A DNA stretch of 52,145 nt from Puniceibacterium confluentis. Its GTDB lineage: Bacteria; Pseudomonadota; Alphaproteobacteria; Rhodobacterales; Rhodobacteraceae. The translations under genes were made by a program, and so were the position numbers. Where the stretch lies: assembly GCF_007923445.1 (NCBI RefSeq), contig NZ_VOJI01000019.1:1-52145 (forward strand), in the 5' to 3' direction. The first letter of the stretch is position 1; the number at the start of each line of letters is the position of its first letter. Positions 8,140 through 17,788 of this stretch are shown piece by piece. The notes beneath the pieces were generated by a model that had not been told where the DNA came from, did no database searches, and saw nothing but the letters and a program-made list of their open reading frames with translations.

Positions 8140-9356
8140 GGACGCAGGGGCTCGCCGTTCTGGCGCTCTTGCTGGCGCTGCTGCCCGCCGTGTCGGTGGC
8201 GCAGGATGCGGATATTTCCAGCCTGACCGGGGCGGCCGAGAGCGGCGACACCGCCGCCCAGATCACCCTGGCGCAGCGCTATCATGACGGCGACGGCGTG
8301 GTGCAGAACTTTGCCCGCGCCGCCGACTGGTTCGCCCGCGCGGCCGAGGCCGGTGTGGCCGAGGCGCAGAACCGGCTTGGCCGCTACTATCACAGCGGGC
8401 TCGGGGTGCAGGCCGACCGTGCCGCCGCCCTGCGCTGGCTCGGGGCCGCGGCGGATCAGGGCGCGCCGCAGCATCTTTACGACCTGGCCGGCGTGCTGGA
8501 AGAGGCGCGCGATGATCCGCAGACCCTGACCCGCGCCGCCGGGCTCTATGAACGGGCCGCCGGGGCGGGCCACACCGGGGCTGCCGTCAGCCTGGGGGTG
8601 ATGTACCAGAACGGCACCGGGGTGGCGCAGGATCCTGACCGTGCCCGGGCGCTGTATGAACCCGCCGCCGCCGCCGGAGACGCCCGCGCGCTCAACAACC
8701 TTGGCCTGCTCTATGTGCGCGGCAGCGGTGTGCCGCAGGACTACACCCGCGCCGCGCAGCTGTTTGCCGCGGCTGCCGAACAGGGGCTGGCGCAGGCGAT
8801 CACCAACCTCGGGGTGATGTATGACAACGGCTATGGCGTGCCCCAGGACGACGCCGAGGCGGCCCGGCTTTACCGGCTGGGCAGCGCCGGGGCACCGGTG
8901 GCCGAGACCGGCTTTGCCTATGATCCCCGCCTTGCCCCGCCCCCGTCCGAGCCCGCGGCGCGGGATGCGCTGCGCGCCGCCGCCCGGGCCGGTGACCCGG
9001 TGGCGGAATTCCAGCTTGGCTGGCTGCTGGTGCAGGGCACGGAGCCGACGCCAGAGGACTGGCAGCAGGCCGCCGCGCTGTTCGGGCGCGCCGCCGCCAA
9101 GGGCCATGCCGCCTCGATGGCCGGTCTGGGGCTGCTTTACATGCGGGGGCGCGGCGTGCCGCAGGACTATGTGCTGGCGCAGATGTGGCTGGTGCTGGCC
9201 GGCTCGGCGGGGCTGGACAGTGCGCCTGCCCTCAGCGCCGCACTGCAGGCCCGCATGACCAGCGGCCAGATCAACGAGGCCCAGGCCCTGGCCGAGGCCA
9301 GATGGGCCCAGGCCGTGCCGGGCGCTCCGGCCTCGGCCCCCACCCCTTCCCCCTGA
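8136..9356 (+). CDS. Exported Sel1-repeat protein, second of a pair
   Basis: 406 residues with a signal peptide (MRTQGLAVLALLLALLPA, cleavage near VAQ) and Sel1-like repeats over most of the mature protein. Examples are AAEAGVAEAQNRLGRYYHS and AAGAGHTGAAVSLGVMY. The repeats are interrupted around residues 255-285 by a Pro-rich segment (YDPRLAPPPSEPA). It starts inside the stop of the first Sel1 gene (ATGA), so the two proteins are probably made together and may interact. It has no catalytic motif. Confidence 0.85.
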   Translation: MRTQGLAVLALLLALLPAVSVAQDADISSLTGAAESGDTAAQITLAQRYHDGDGVVQNFARAADWFARAAEAGVAEAQNRLGRYYHSGLGVQADRAAALRWLGAAADQGAPQHLYDLAGVLEEARDDPQTLTRAAGLYERAAGAGHTGAAVSLGVMYQNGTGVAQDPDRARALYEPAAAAGDARALNNLGLLYVRGSGVPQDYTRAAQLFAAAAEQGLAQAITNLGVMYDNGYGVPQDDAEAARLYRLGSAGAPVAETGFAYDPRLAPPPSEPAARDALRAAARAGDPVAEFQLGWLLVQGTEPTPEDWQQAAALFGRAAAKGHAASMAGLGLLYMRGRGVPQDYVLAQMWLVLAGSAGLDSAPALSAALQARMTSGQINEAQALAEARWAQAVPGAPASAPTPSP

Positions 9357-9396
9357 GACCCCGCTCCGCAGCAGCGGACCTGAGAAAGACCCCGGC

Positions 9397-10286
9397 ATGA
9401 CCCTTGCTCCCGAAACGCCCGCCCTGTCTGACAGGGTCGTCTCCCGGCCCCGCCACCTGTTCCGCCCCGACCCGGTGGTCGGCTGGACGCTGGCGCCCGG
9501 CCACGGCCTGCGGGTCGGCTTTCGCCGCCACATCCTGCAGACCATCGGTGCCGACGGCTGGCGCCATGTGCCGGGGGCGGCCACCGCCACCGGGCCGCAG
9601 GTTGCGCTGTATGGCTGTTCCTTCACCTATGGCACCGGCCTGTCGGACGCGGAGACCTTTGCCGGCCGCCTGCAAAAGGCCCGGCCGCAGGTGCGGATCC
9701 GCAACCGCGGCATCGGCGGCCATGGCACCGTGCAGAACTACCTGCAGTTCCGCCGCGACATCACCGATGGCGCGGTCGACGTGGCGGTCTTTGCCATCAT
9801 CAGCGACCACCGGTTCCGCAACATCGCCCATCCCCAGCGGATGCGGCAGTATCTCAGCCCCGACTGGTACCGGCTGGGGGTCGAACAGGTGCCGGTGGCG
9901 CGGATGGAGGCCTCGGGGCGGGCGCGCATCGTCTATCACCCGCTCTGGCAGCCGGTGATCCGCGATGCCGAGTTCGACATCTTCCTGCCCGACGACTACA
10001 TGATCAATGCCGCCACCCTGGCGGTGCTTGACCGGGTGCGCGAGGCGGCGGCCGCGGCCGCCATCCCGCTGGCCTTCGTGCTGCTGGATTCGCTGGACCC
10101 CGACTTCAACGCCGCGGTGCAGGGCCGGTTTCCCGACACCCGCGACATCTCGACCCCCTATGACGCGGCGCACACCTTCATGCCGATGGACATCCATCCC
10201 AACGTGCCGGCCAACCGGATGTTCGCCGAACGGCTGTTGCCGGTCGTCACCGGCCTGTGCGCGGCGCTGCCCGCAGGAGGCGCCGC

Positions 10287-10290
<4 letters not shown>
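9397..10290 (+). CDS. SGNH-type hydrolase partnered with a carbamoyltransferase
   Basis: 297 residues. SGNH/GDSL signatures are visible: block I GCSFTYG with Ser75, a block II-like glycine stretch NRGIGGHGTVQ, and a late DIHPN with Asp265 and His267. No signal peptide is evident, so it is probably cytosolic. The family includes esterases and carbohydrate acyl-transferring or deacylating enzymes; the substrate cannot be read from sequence. Its stop overlaps the start of the carbamoyltransferase (ATGA). This implies that both act on the same small molecule or glycan. The ribosome site is weak (GAGAAAG). Confidence 0.8.
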
Positions 10291-12105
<1,815 letters not shown>

Positions 12106-12119
<14 letters not shown>

Positions 12120-12462
12120 GCCGCAGACTGATGACGCCGCCCTGTTCGAGCGCCTGCGGGTGCTGCTGACCGCCGCCGGGCCGGAAACCATGCCGGCGCC
12201 GCAGGCCCCCGCCGACGGGCAGAGCCTGCTGGCGCCGCCGATGGCGGCCCTGAACGCGCCGCCGCGGAGCTTTGCCGAGGTCTACGGGGCCGACGGGCAG
12301 CTGCTGGTGCAGTTGCAGGCCGAAGCCGGGGTGCAGGGCATGCCGGAGCTGGCGGCGCTGCTGGCGGCGCTGGACACGGGGCTGCGCGACGGCACGCTGT
12401 CCGCCGCGCCGGGGCCAACCGCGGCGCCGCGGTTGTCGCGCTACGTCTATCCGGTGGTCTGA
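12106..12462 (+). CDS. Small protein of the SGNH-carbamoyltransferase operon (TTG start)
   Basis: 118 residues if it starts with TTG at 12106, which has GGGAGG seven bases upstream and overlaps the end of the carbamoyltransferase by 14 bases. No ATG fits this position in frame. The sequence is Ala/Pro/Leu-rich without signal peptide or membrane segment: a helical N-terminus, a Pro-rich linker, then a compact part with FAEVYGADGQLLVQLQAEAG and a C-terminal RYVYPVV. I do not recognise the family. Tight coupling to the upstream enzymes suggests an accessory subunit or carrier-like partner. Confidence 0.6.
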
Positions 12463-12553
12463 TGTCCGGTGGTCCGGGCCGCCGGGACCCGGGGCGCGCG
12501 GACAGAGGCTGCCCGCCCCGGTCCATGCAGGGGCCATCCGCTCCGGCGCGGGC

Positions 12554-13180
12554 TCAGGGCCGCGACGGGTAGGTCCCGACAGTGGCGATGCAGTAGCGGA
12601 TGACCTGCGTCGGATCCAGCAAGCTCAGTGGAACTTCGCCGCCGGCGTCGGCGATCATGTCCGCCGACATCGTGACCGTGGGGCCCTGATCGGAATAGAT
12701 CGTTTCCGTCCCGTTCCCACCCGGGGGCGCCGCCGCCAGAAGCTTGCCGGCCGGGCCGGGCTTGTCGCCATCCTCGTTGTTGGCCCTCACCTGATGGTTG
12801 TGGCCGGCCAGGTTGATGATGTTCAGGGTCGCCTCCTCCTGTCCGATCCGCGATCCCAGGGCACGCGGAAACAGCCCCGGGCCGGAGCCGACGCCGACCG
12901 GATTGCGGCCGCGCAGGTCGGGCAGACCGAAGGTGGAGCGCCCGTCGCCGCCAAAGGTGGTGCCGAGCAGTGAAAACAGCGCGGTGTTCGAAGCGATCGA
13001 CAGCAACTGGCCGTCGGTGCTGGCCCAGCCGCGCGGGCAGAAGTTCACGATGCCCATCGGCGCGACCTCTCCCAAAAAGGGATCAGCATCGGCGGCGGCC
13101 CGGTCGGGGGTGACAAGGGCGGCCAGGGCGAGGGCCAGAACCGGCAGGGATGTGGGTATCACTTGTTTCAGATATGTCAT
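12554..13180 (-). CDS. Exported tail-collar / microcystin-dependent-type protein, copy 1
   Basis: 208 residues with an N-terminal signal peptide (MTYLKQVIPTSLPVLALALA, mature part from about ADADPFLGE). The phage tail collar domain (PF07484 type) follows: MGIVNFCPRGW, DGQLLSI, ALFSLLGTTFGGDGRSTFGL and PDLRGR. The C-terminal part has the words shared by all three copies (NNEDGDKPGPAGKLLAAAP and ETIYSDQ). It ends IRYCIATVGTYPSRP, leaving two Cys that could pair. The start is supported by GGAGAT before the ATG. It is last of three tandem copies. Function unknown; relatives are often called microcystin-dependent proteins. Confidence 0.85.
   Translation of the reverse strand: MTYLKQVIPTSLPVLALALAALVTPDRAAADADPFLGEVAPMGIVNFCPRGWASTDGQLLSIASNTALFSLLGTTFGGDGRSTFGLPDLRGRNPVGVGSGPGLFPRALGSRIGQEEATLNIINLAGHNHQVRANNEDGDKPGPAGKLLAAAPPGGNGTETIYSDQGPTVTMSADMIADAGGEVPLSLLDPTQVIRYCIATVGTYPSRP
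12906..12982 (-). repeat. 77-bp repeat, copy 1 of 3, in a tail-collar gene
   Basis: A nearly identical 77-base stretch is present in each of the three tandem tail-collar genes and encodes the FSLLGTT-GGDGR-TFGLPDLRGR core. This copy differs from the others at a handful of positions, for example Phe instead of Tyr after GTT. It marks gene duplication with strong constraint or gene conversion. Confidence 0.8.
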
Positions 13181-13254
13181 GGAAATCTCCAGATGCGGGT
13201 CGAATGCACGGCGCCAGGGGCGCGGCGGGACTGAGGTGAGGCCGGGCACCGCCG

Positions 13255-13878
13255 TCAGTCCCGAGACGGATAGATCCCGAACAAGGCGATACAATGCGTG
13301 ATCGCCAGGTTCGGGTCCTGGGTGCTGAAGGCGATGCTGCCGCCGGTCGCGCCGATCATCTGGTCGGACATCGTCTTGTTGTAGGGCTTCGTCGAATAGA
13401 TCGTCTCGTTGCCGGTGCCCCCCGTCGGGGCCGCGGCCAGAAGCTTGCCGCCCGGCCCGGGCTTGTCGCCATCCTCGTTGTTGACATTGACCAGGTGATT
13501 GTGGGCCGGCATCGTTTCTTGGGTCATGGTCCGGGTCAGGACACCGCCGACCTGCCCCTGGCGGTGCGTGCTCAGCCCGGGACCGGTGCCCTGACCGATA
13601 GTGACCCGGCCGCGCAGGTCGGGCAGACCGAAGGTGTTGCGCCCGTCGCCGCCATAGGTGGTGCCGAGCAGGGAAAACAGCGCGTCGTACTGCGCGATCG
13701 GCAGCAGCTGGCCGTCGGCCCTGGCCCAGTCGCGCGGGCAGAAGTCAAAGCCGACGATCATGATGTCGCCGACATAGGGGGTGGTCCCGGCCTCGGCCCG
13801 GTGCGGGGTTCCGGCCAGACCCGTCGTCAGTGTCAGCACGCTCAGCGCCGTGACGGCGGCCTTTTTCAGATATGTCAT
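13255..13878 (-). CDS. Exported tail-collar / microcystin-dependent-type protein, copy 2
   Basis: 207 residues with a signal peptide starting MTYLKKAAVTALSVLTL and ending near AEA. The collar domain is visible as VGFDFCPRDW, DGQLLPI, ALFSLLGTTYGGDGRNTFGL and PDLRGR. The shared later segment has NNEDGDKPGPGGKLLAAAP and ETIYSTK, and the end is THCIALFGIYPSRD. GGAGAAA precedes the ATG. It lies 74 bases upstream of copy 1 in the direction of transcription and 85 downstream of copy 3, so the three are probably one operon. The frame extends upstream, but the signal peptide and ribosome site fix this start. Confidence 0.85.
   Translation of the reverse strand: MTYLKKAAVTALSVLTLTTGLAGTPHRAEAGTTPYVGDIMIVGFDFCPRDWARADGQLLPIAQYDALFSLLGTTYGGDGRNTFGLPDLRGRVTIGQGTGPGLSTHRQGQVGGVLTRTMTQETMPAHNHLVNVNNEDGDKPGPGGKLLAAAPTGGTGNETIYSTKPYNKTMSDQMIGATGGSIAFSTQDPNLAITHCIALFGIYPSRD
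13607..13683 (-). repeat. 77-bp repeat, copy 2 of 3, in a tail-collar gene
   Basis: The same conserved stretch as at 12906-12982 and 14316-14392. It encodes the GGDGR-TFGLPDLRGR core of the collar domain and differs from copy 3 at only a few bases. Confidence 0.8.
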
Positions 13879-13963
13879 CGGTTTCTCCGAAATTCCTGGT
13901 GGAAAATCCTGCGCCTCTGCCACGGGGCAGGACGCCGGTTCATGTCTCGCGGCGCCGGGCCGC

Positions 13964-14587
13964 TCAGTTCCGCGACGGGAAGATGCCTTGCAGCGCAATG
14001 CAGTAGCGCAGCGCCAGGTAGGGGTCCTGAATGCCCAGCGGCTGATTCCCTCCGACTGTCGAAATCATCTCTGTCGACATCTGCCGGTCATGGGGCTTGT
14101 CCGAATAGATCGTCTCGGACCCGGTGCCGCTCGGGGGCGCCGCCGCCAGAAGCTTGTCCCCAGGCCCCGCTTTGTCGCCATCCAGATTGTTGGCGTTGAC
14201 CGCGTGGCTGTGGACCGGCATCTGGTTCACGGACAACACCCGCGTCTCGGCGCCGAATTTCTGCCCCTCATAGCGCGGGGACAGCCCCGGCCCGAAACCC
14301 TGGCCCATCGCGACGCGGCCGCGCAGGTCGGGCAGACCGAAGGTGGTGCGCCCGTCGCCGCCATAGGTGGTGCCCAGCAGGGAAAACAGCGCCTGGAACG
14401 AATTGATCGACAACAGCTGCCCTTCGGCGCTGGTCCAGCCGCGCGGGCAGAAAGTATAGCCCACCGCGATGATATCCCCCAGATACGGGTTTGCCCCGGC
14501 GGCGGCCCGGTCCGGAACCGCCGATATCGGTGCGGCCAGTGCCAGCAGAGACGCCGTGGCACAGAGGACCTTTTTCAAATACTTCAT
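13964..14587 (-). CDS. Exported tail-collar / microcystin-dependent-type protein, copy 3
   Basis: 207 residues and the first gene of the triplet. Signal peptide MKYLKKVLCATASLLALAAP, then a mature protein with DIIAVGYTFCPRGW, DGQLLSI and ALFSLLGTTYGGDGRTTFGL. The later shared words are NNLDGDKAGPGDKLLAAAP and ETIYSDK, and it ends RYCIALQGIFPSRN. GGAGAG lies upstream of the ATG at 14587. The 288-base gap to the divergent gene at 14876 has no other gene. Its first ~80 bases are AT-richer and probably hold the promoter of the triplet. Confidence 0.85.
   Translation of the reverse strand: MKYLKKVLCATASLLALAAPISAVPDRAAAGANPYLGDIIAVGYTFCPRGWTSAEGQLLSINSFQALFSLLGTTYGGDGRTTFGLPDLRGRVAMGQGFGPGLSPRYEGQKFGAETRVLSVNQMPVHSHAVNANNLDGDKAGPGDKLLAAAPPSGTGSETIYSDKPHDRQMSTEMISTVGGNQPLGIQDPYLALRYCIALQGIFPSRN
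14316..14392 (-). repeat. 77-bp repeat, copy 3 of 3, in a tail-collar gene
   Basis: Third occurrence of the stretch found at 12906-12982 and 13607-13683, in the same place of the collar domain. Confidence 0.8.
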
Positions 14588-14875
14588 GGGGATCTCTCCG
14601 GTTAAATACATCTTAACGTAGATGAACCATCGGCCAGAACCGGATTCATTGCAAAAGATTTCGGCAGACAGAAGACCGCGCGGCTCTGCTGCCCGGTTCA
14701 CGGCGCATCCCGGACAGGCCCGGGCCGGGCCGGGATCCGGCCTTCGGGCTGTTTGCAGATGATTGCCGGGCTGTCCTGCGCTATGCACGGGACAGTCGCC
14801 GTTCCGCCCTGGCGTCCGCCGACTCGCCGGGGGGCTGAACTCCGATGCAACTGTAAACCTGTGAAAGAGGTCCCG

Positions 14876-15322
14876 ATGCCGTTCTCATCCTTCCGCCCCG
14901 CTGTCCGGCGCTGCTGCCTCGCCGCCGGGCTGAGCCTTGGCCTGGCCGCTGCCGCCGCTGCCGCCACCGACCCGGTCCAGCAGCACAACTCGAGCGCCGT
15001 CTGGTTCGAAAACTGGACCGGGCTGAGCAATGCCACCCTGGTGGTCGTCGCCCCCAACGGCAAGATCACCGAGATCTACGCCGCCTCGGGCACCCCGGTG
15101 TTCGAACTGGACCGCGCCGAGGCGCAGGACGGCGTCTACCGCTATGAACTGCGCGCCGCGACCGAAGAGCGCGAAGCCATCATCAACCCCAGCGATGACG
15201 GCCGCGGCGAGGCGCAGCGCGATTCGACCGCGGTGCCGTTTTATGCCACCGGGCATTTTGTCGTCGAGCGCGGCGCGATCATCACCCCCAAGGACGAACA
15301 GGAAGGCAGCAGCGACGGCTGA
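14876..15322 (+). CDS. Small exported protein of unknown function
   Basis: 148 residues. A signal peptide with an Ala/Leu core follows MPFSSFRPAVRRC, and the mature protein starts near ATDPVQQHN. The rest reads as alternating short strands (ATLVVVAPNGKITEIY, TPVFELD, VYRYELRA, FYATGHFVVERGAIITP), suggesting a small beta-sandwich. The C-terminus is acidic and Ser-rich. GAAAGAGG lies before the ATG. It sits directly upstream of the S74-domain protein in the same direction, separated by ~200 bases that include a candidate promoter. I recognise no family; a structural partner of the neighbouring fibre-like protein is a guess. Confidence 0.75.
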   Translation: MPFSSFRPAVRRCCLAAGLSLGLAAAAAAATDPVQQHNSSAVWFENWTGLSNATLVVVAPNGKITEIYAASGTPVFELDRAEAQDGVYRYELRAATEEREAIINPSDDGRGEAQRDSTAVPFYATGHFVVERGAIITPKDEQEGSSDG

Positions 15323-15404
15323 AGCCGCCCCGGGGAGGGGCGCAGGACGGACCGCCGGCGGCCGCCGGTTTCGTGTCAGCCCGGGTCAGATCCGAGAAAA
15401 ATAT

Positions 15405-15433
15405 TTCAAAAGAAACAGAAACCTGTCTATACT
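15405..15433 (+). promoter_or_regulatory. Candidate sigma-70 promoter for the S74-domain gene
   Basis: TTCAAA (15405-15410) and TATACT (15428-15433) are separated by 17 bases inside a strikingly AT-rich stretch of otherwise GC-rich DNA. The start codon of the next gene is ~90 bases downstream, preceded by AGGAGA. Confidence 0.5.
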
Positions 15434-15523
15434 TTCTGCAATTGAACCGGACCCGTTTCCGCGGCCGCTGTTTTCGGGTGTGCGGAGAAAATGTCTTTGT
15501 AGCCATTATTAGGAGATTCCAGC

Positions 15524-16735
15524 ATGTCATGCGCCTTTCCCCCAACCCGTATTTCGCTCCTTCTCGGTGCCACCGCCCTGATTGCCCTGACCGGCGGCGC
15601 CCGGGCTGATCAGGTGATCCCCGACGATCTGATCGTCCAGGGTTCGATCTGCGTCGGCTTTGACTGCGTCAACGGCGAGTCGTTCGGCTTCGACACCCTG
15701 CGGCTCAAGGAAAACAACCTGCGCATCCGGGCCTTCGACACCTCGAATTCGGCCTCGTTCCCGACCCGGGACTGGGAACTCACCTTCAACGAATCCTCCA
15801 ATGGCGGCGCCGACAAGTTTTCCGTCACCGACGTCGACGGCGGCCGCATCCCGTTCACCATCGAAGGCAACACTCCCAGCAACACGCTGTATGTCGACAA
15901 TGCCATGCGGATCGGCGTCGGCACCAGCACGCCGGTGGTGACCCTGCACACCAAGATGGGCAACACCCCGACCCTGCGGCTGGAACAGGACGGATCTTCG
16001 GGCTTTACCCCGCAGGTCTGGGACCTGGCCGGCAACGAGGCGAACTTCTTCGTCCGCGATACCACCAACGGCTCGAAACTGCCGTTCCGGATCTTCCCCA
16101 ACGCGCCCAGCAACGCGCTGAACATCGAAGGGTCGACCGGCGACATCGGCGTTGGCATCACCGCCCCCACCGCCGCGCTGCACGTCAGCCGCACCAATGG
16201 CACCGGGCAGATGCTGGTGCAGGACACCGGCGGCACCGGCCCGCTGCAGATGCTGCGTCTGGAAAACGACGGCGCGGTGCAGCTTTACATGAACAACACC
16301 ACCAATGCCGCAGCGCAGTGGATGTTCAGCGCCGGGGCCAACCTGCTGATCGTGCCGAATGAAACCGCCTCGAACGCGGTGTTCGATCTGGCCGCCAACG
16401 GCAACCTGACCATCGACGGCACCCTGACCGAACTGTCGGACAAGAACGCCAAGATGGCGATCGAGCCGGTCGACACCGGCGAGATCCTCGCCAAGGTCAC
16501 CGCCCTGCCGGTCACCAGCTGGACCTATATCGACGAGGCCGAGACCGGCGTGCGCCACATCGGCCCGATGGCCCAGGATTTCTATGCCGCCTTCGGCACC
16601 GGCCACACCGACAAGGGCATCGCAACGCTGGACAGCACCGGCGTGGCCCTGGCCGCGATCCAGGCGCTGAGCGCCGAGAACGCCGATCTGCGCGCCCGGC
16701 TCGACCTGCTGGAACGCCGCGTTCTGGCCGACTGA
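15524..16735 (+). CDS. Exported fibre-like protein with C-terminal peptidase S74 intramolecular chaperone domain
   Basis: 403 residues with a signal peptide (hydrophobic core LLLGATALIALTGGA, cleavage near ARA). The middle ~270 residues are repetitive beta-rich sequence with words such as GNTPSNTLYVDN and APSNALNIEGSTGDIGVG, like phage fibre or trimeric surface stalks. The last ~110 residues match the S74/endosialidase-chaperone domain: LSDKNAK, ILAKVTALPVTSWTY, HIGPMAQDFYAAFG, TGVALAAIQAL and a final leucine-rich coil. Ser and Lys of LSDKNAK have the spacing of the autocleavage pair in this family. After trimerisation such domains usually cut themselves off. It is preceded by AGGAGA and a candidate promoter. 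Confidence 0.85.
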   Translation: MSCAFPPTRISLLLGATALIALTGGARADQVIPDDLIVQGSICVGFDCVNGESFGFDTLRLKENNLRIRAFDTSNSASFPTRDWELTFNESSNGGADKFSVTDVDGGRIPFTIEGNTPSNTLYVDNAMRIGVGTSTPVVTLHTKMGNTPTLRLEQDGSSGFTPQVWDLAGNEANFFVRDTTNGSKLPFRIFPNAPSNALNIEGSTGDIGVGITAPTAALHVSRTNGTGQMLVQDTGGTGPLQMLRLENDGAVQLYMNNTTNAAAQWMFSAGANLLIVPNETASNAVFDLAANGNLTIDGTLTELSDKNAKMAIEPVDTGEILAKVTALPVTSWTYIDEAETGVRHIGPMAQDFYAAFGTGHTDKGIATLDSTGVALAAIQALSAENADLRARLDLLERRVLAD

Positions 16736-16763
16736 GATCCTGCACCGATTTCCGGCATCAAGG

Positions 16764-16788
16764 CGGGCGCCCCGGGGCGCCCGTTTTT
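16764..16788 (+). terminator. Rho-independent terminator after the S74-domain gene
   Basis: A perfect 20-base GC-only palindrome (16764-16783) is followed at once by five T (16784-16788), 29 bases after the stop codon. It ends the S74 transcript and isolates the sulfotransferase gene downstream. Confidence 0.75.
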
Positions 16789-16881
16789 GCATCCCCTCCG
16801 GCCGGCATTTTTTTTCACTCCCCGGCTGACAGGGCCGCGCCGATCAGGCACACCCGCGGCATCCGGCAGCAGGGCGCGCAT

Positions 16882-17751
16882 ATGGACACCTTCGATTCCC
16901 CCACCGCCATCGGCGGGCTTGGCGGCTCGGGCACCCGGGTGTTTGCGGCGATGCTGCGCCATGCCGGGATCCATATCGGCGACACCCTGAACGAGCCGCT
17001 CGACAACCTGTGGTTCGCGGTGCTGTTCAAGCGCCGCGCCTGGACCGGCACCCGTCCGCCCCCCGAGGCGGTGGCCCAGGCCGCGGCCCTGTTTGTCCGC
17101 GCCATGACCTGTGGCCTGGCGGACGGGCTGGACCCGGCCGAGCGCGCGCTGATCGCCCGGCTGGGCGCTGACCTGCCGCCTGACGGCGGCTGGAAATGCG
17201 GCCCGCATACGTGCCATGCCCAGGCGCTGGCGGATTCGCTCCCGCCGCCGGCCGGACCCCGACCCTGGGGCTGGAAAGAGCCCAACACCCATGTCTTCCT
17301 GCCCGCGCTCGACCGCCAGATCCCCGGCCTGCGCTACATCCATGTGCTGCGCGACGGGCTGGACATGGCGTTCAGCGCCAACACCTGGCAGGCGCGGCAC
17401 TGGGAACACCTCTATCCGCTGCCGCCCGGGGCGGGCACGCCGATGCCGCTGCGCCAGCTGCGCTTCTGGACCGCCGCCAACCGCGCCGCGCTGCTGTACG
17501 GCACGCAGCACATGCCCGGGCGGTTCCTTGTCGTGCGCTACGAGGCGTTCTGTGCCGACCCCGCGGCGCAATGGCCGCGCATCCGCCGCTTTCTCGGCGC
17601 CCCCGAGGGCCTTGAACTGCCCGCCGACCTGTTGCGGCCCACCAGCATCGGGCGCAGCAGCGACCGGCCCCTGTCCGGCTTTCCCGGCGCCGATCTGACC
17701 GCGGCGCGGGCGCTGCAATCGGACATGGATAAAGCCGCTGCCCTGGAGTAG
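16882..17751 (+). CDS. Sulfotransferase-family protein
   Basis: 289 residues, probably cytosolic. The phosphosulfate-binding loop is recognisable as IGGLGGSGTRVFAAML near the N-terminus. WGWKEPNTHVFLP and YIHVLRDGLDMAFSAN are the typical central motif and 3'-phosphate-binding strand-helix, and FLVVRYEAFCADPAAQW is the usual late motif. The family transfers sulfate from PAPS to sugars or other acceptors. It is followed 37 bases later by the permease fusion in the same direction. The acceptor is unknown; the polysaccharide locus on the right suggests a glycan. No strong ribosome site precedes the ATG. Confidence 0.8.
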   Translation: MDTFDSPTAIGGLGGSGTRVFAAMLRHAGIHIGDTLNEPLDNLWFAVLFKRRAWTGTRPPPEAVAQAAALFVRAMTCGLADGLDPAERALIARLGADLPPDGGWKCGPHTCHAQALADSLPPPAGPRPWGWKEPNTHVFLPALDRQIPGLRYIHVLRDGLDMAFSANTWQARHWEHLYPLPPGAGTPMPLRQLRFWTAANRAALLYGTQHMPGRFLVVRYEAFCADPAAQWPRIRRFLGAPEGLELPADLLRPTSIGRSSDRPLSGFPGADLTAARALQSDMDKAAALE

Positions 17752-17788
17752 CCTCTGACCATCCCATTGCAGCATATCGATTGATCCC

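Noticed and set aside
15355-15368. GC-only 14-base palindrome as terminator of the small exported gene
   Set aside because: It has no loop outside the palindrome and only three T follow; similar palindromes arise by chance at this GC content.
12554-16735. Prophage remnant, suggested by tail-collar and S74 domains
   Set aside because: All the proteins have signal peptides and separate operons. No integrase, att site, capsid, tail-tube or lysis gene is present, and base composition is like the rest.
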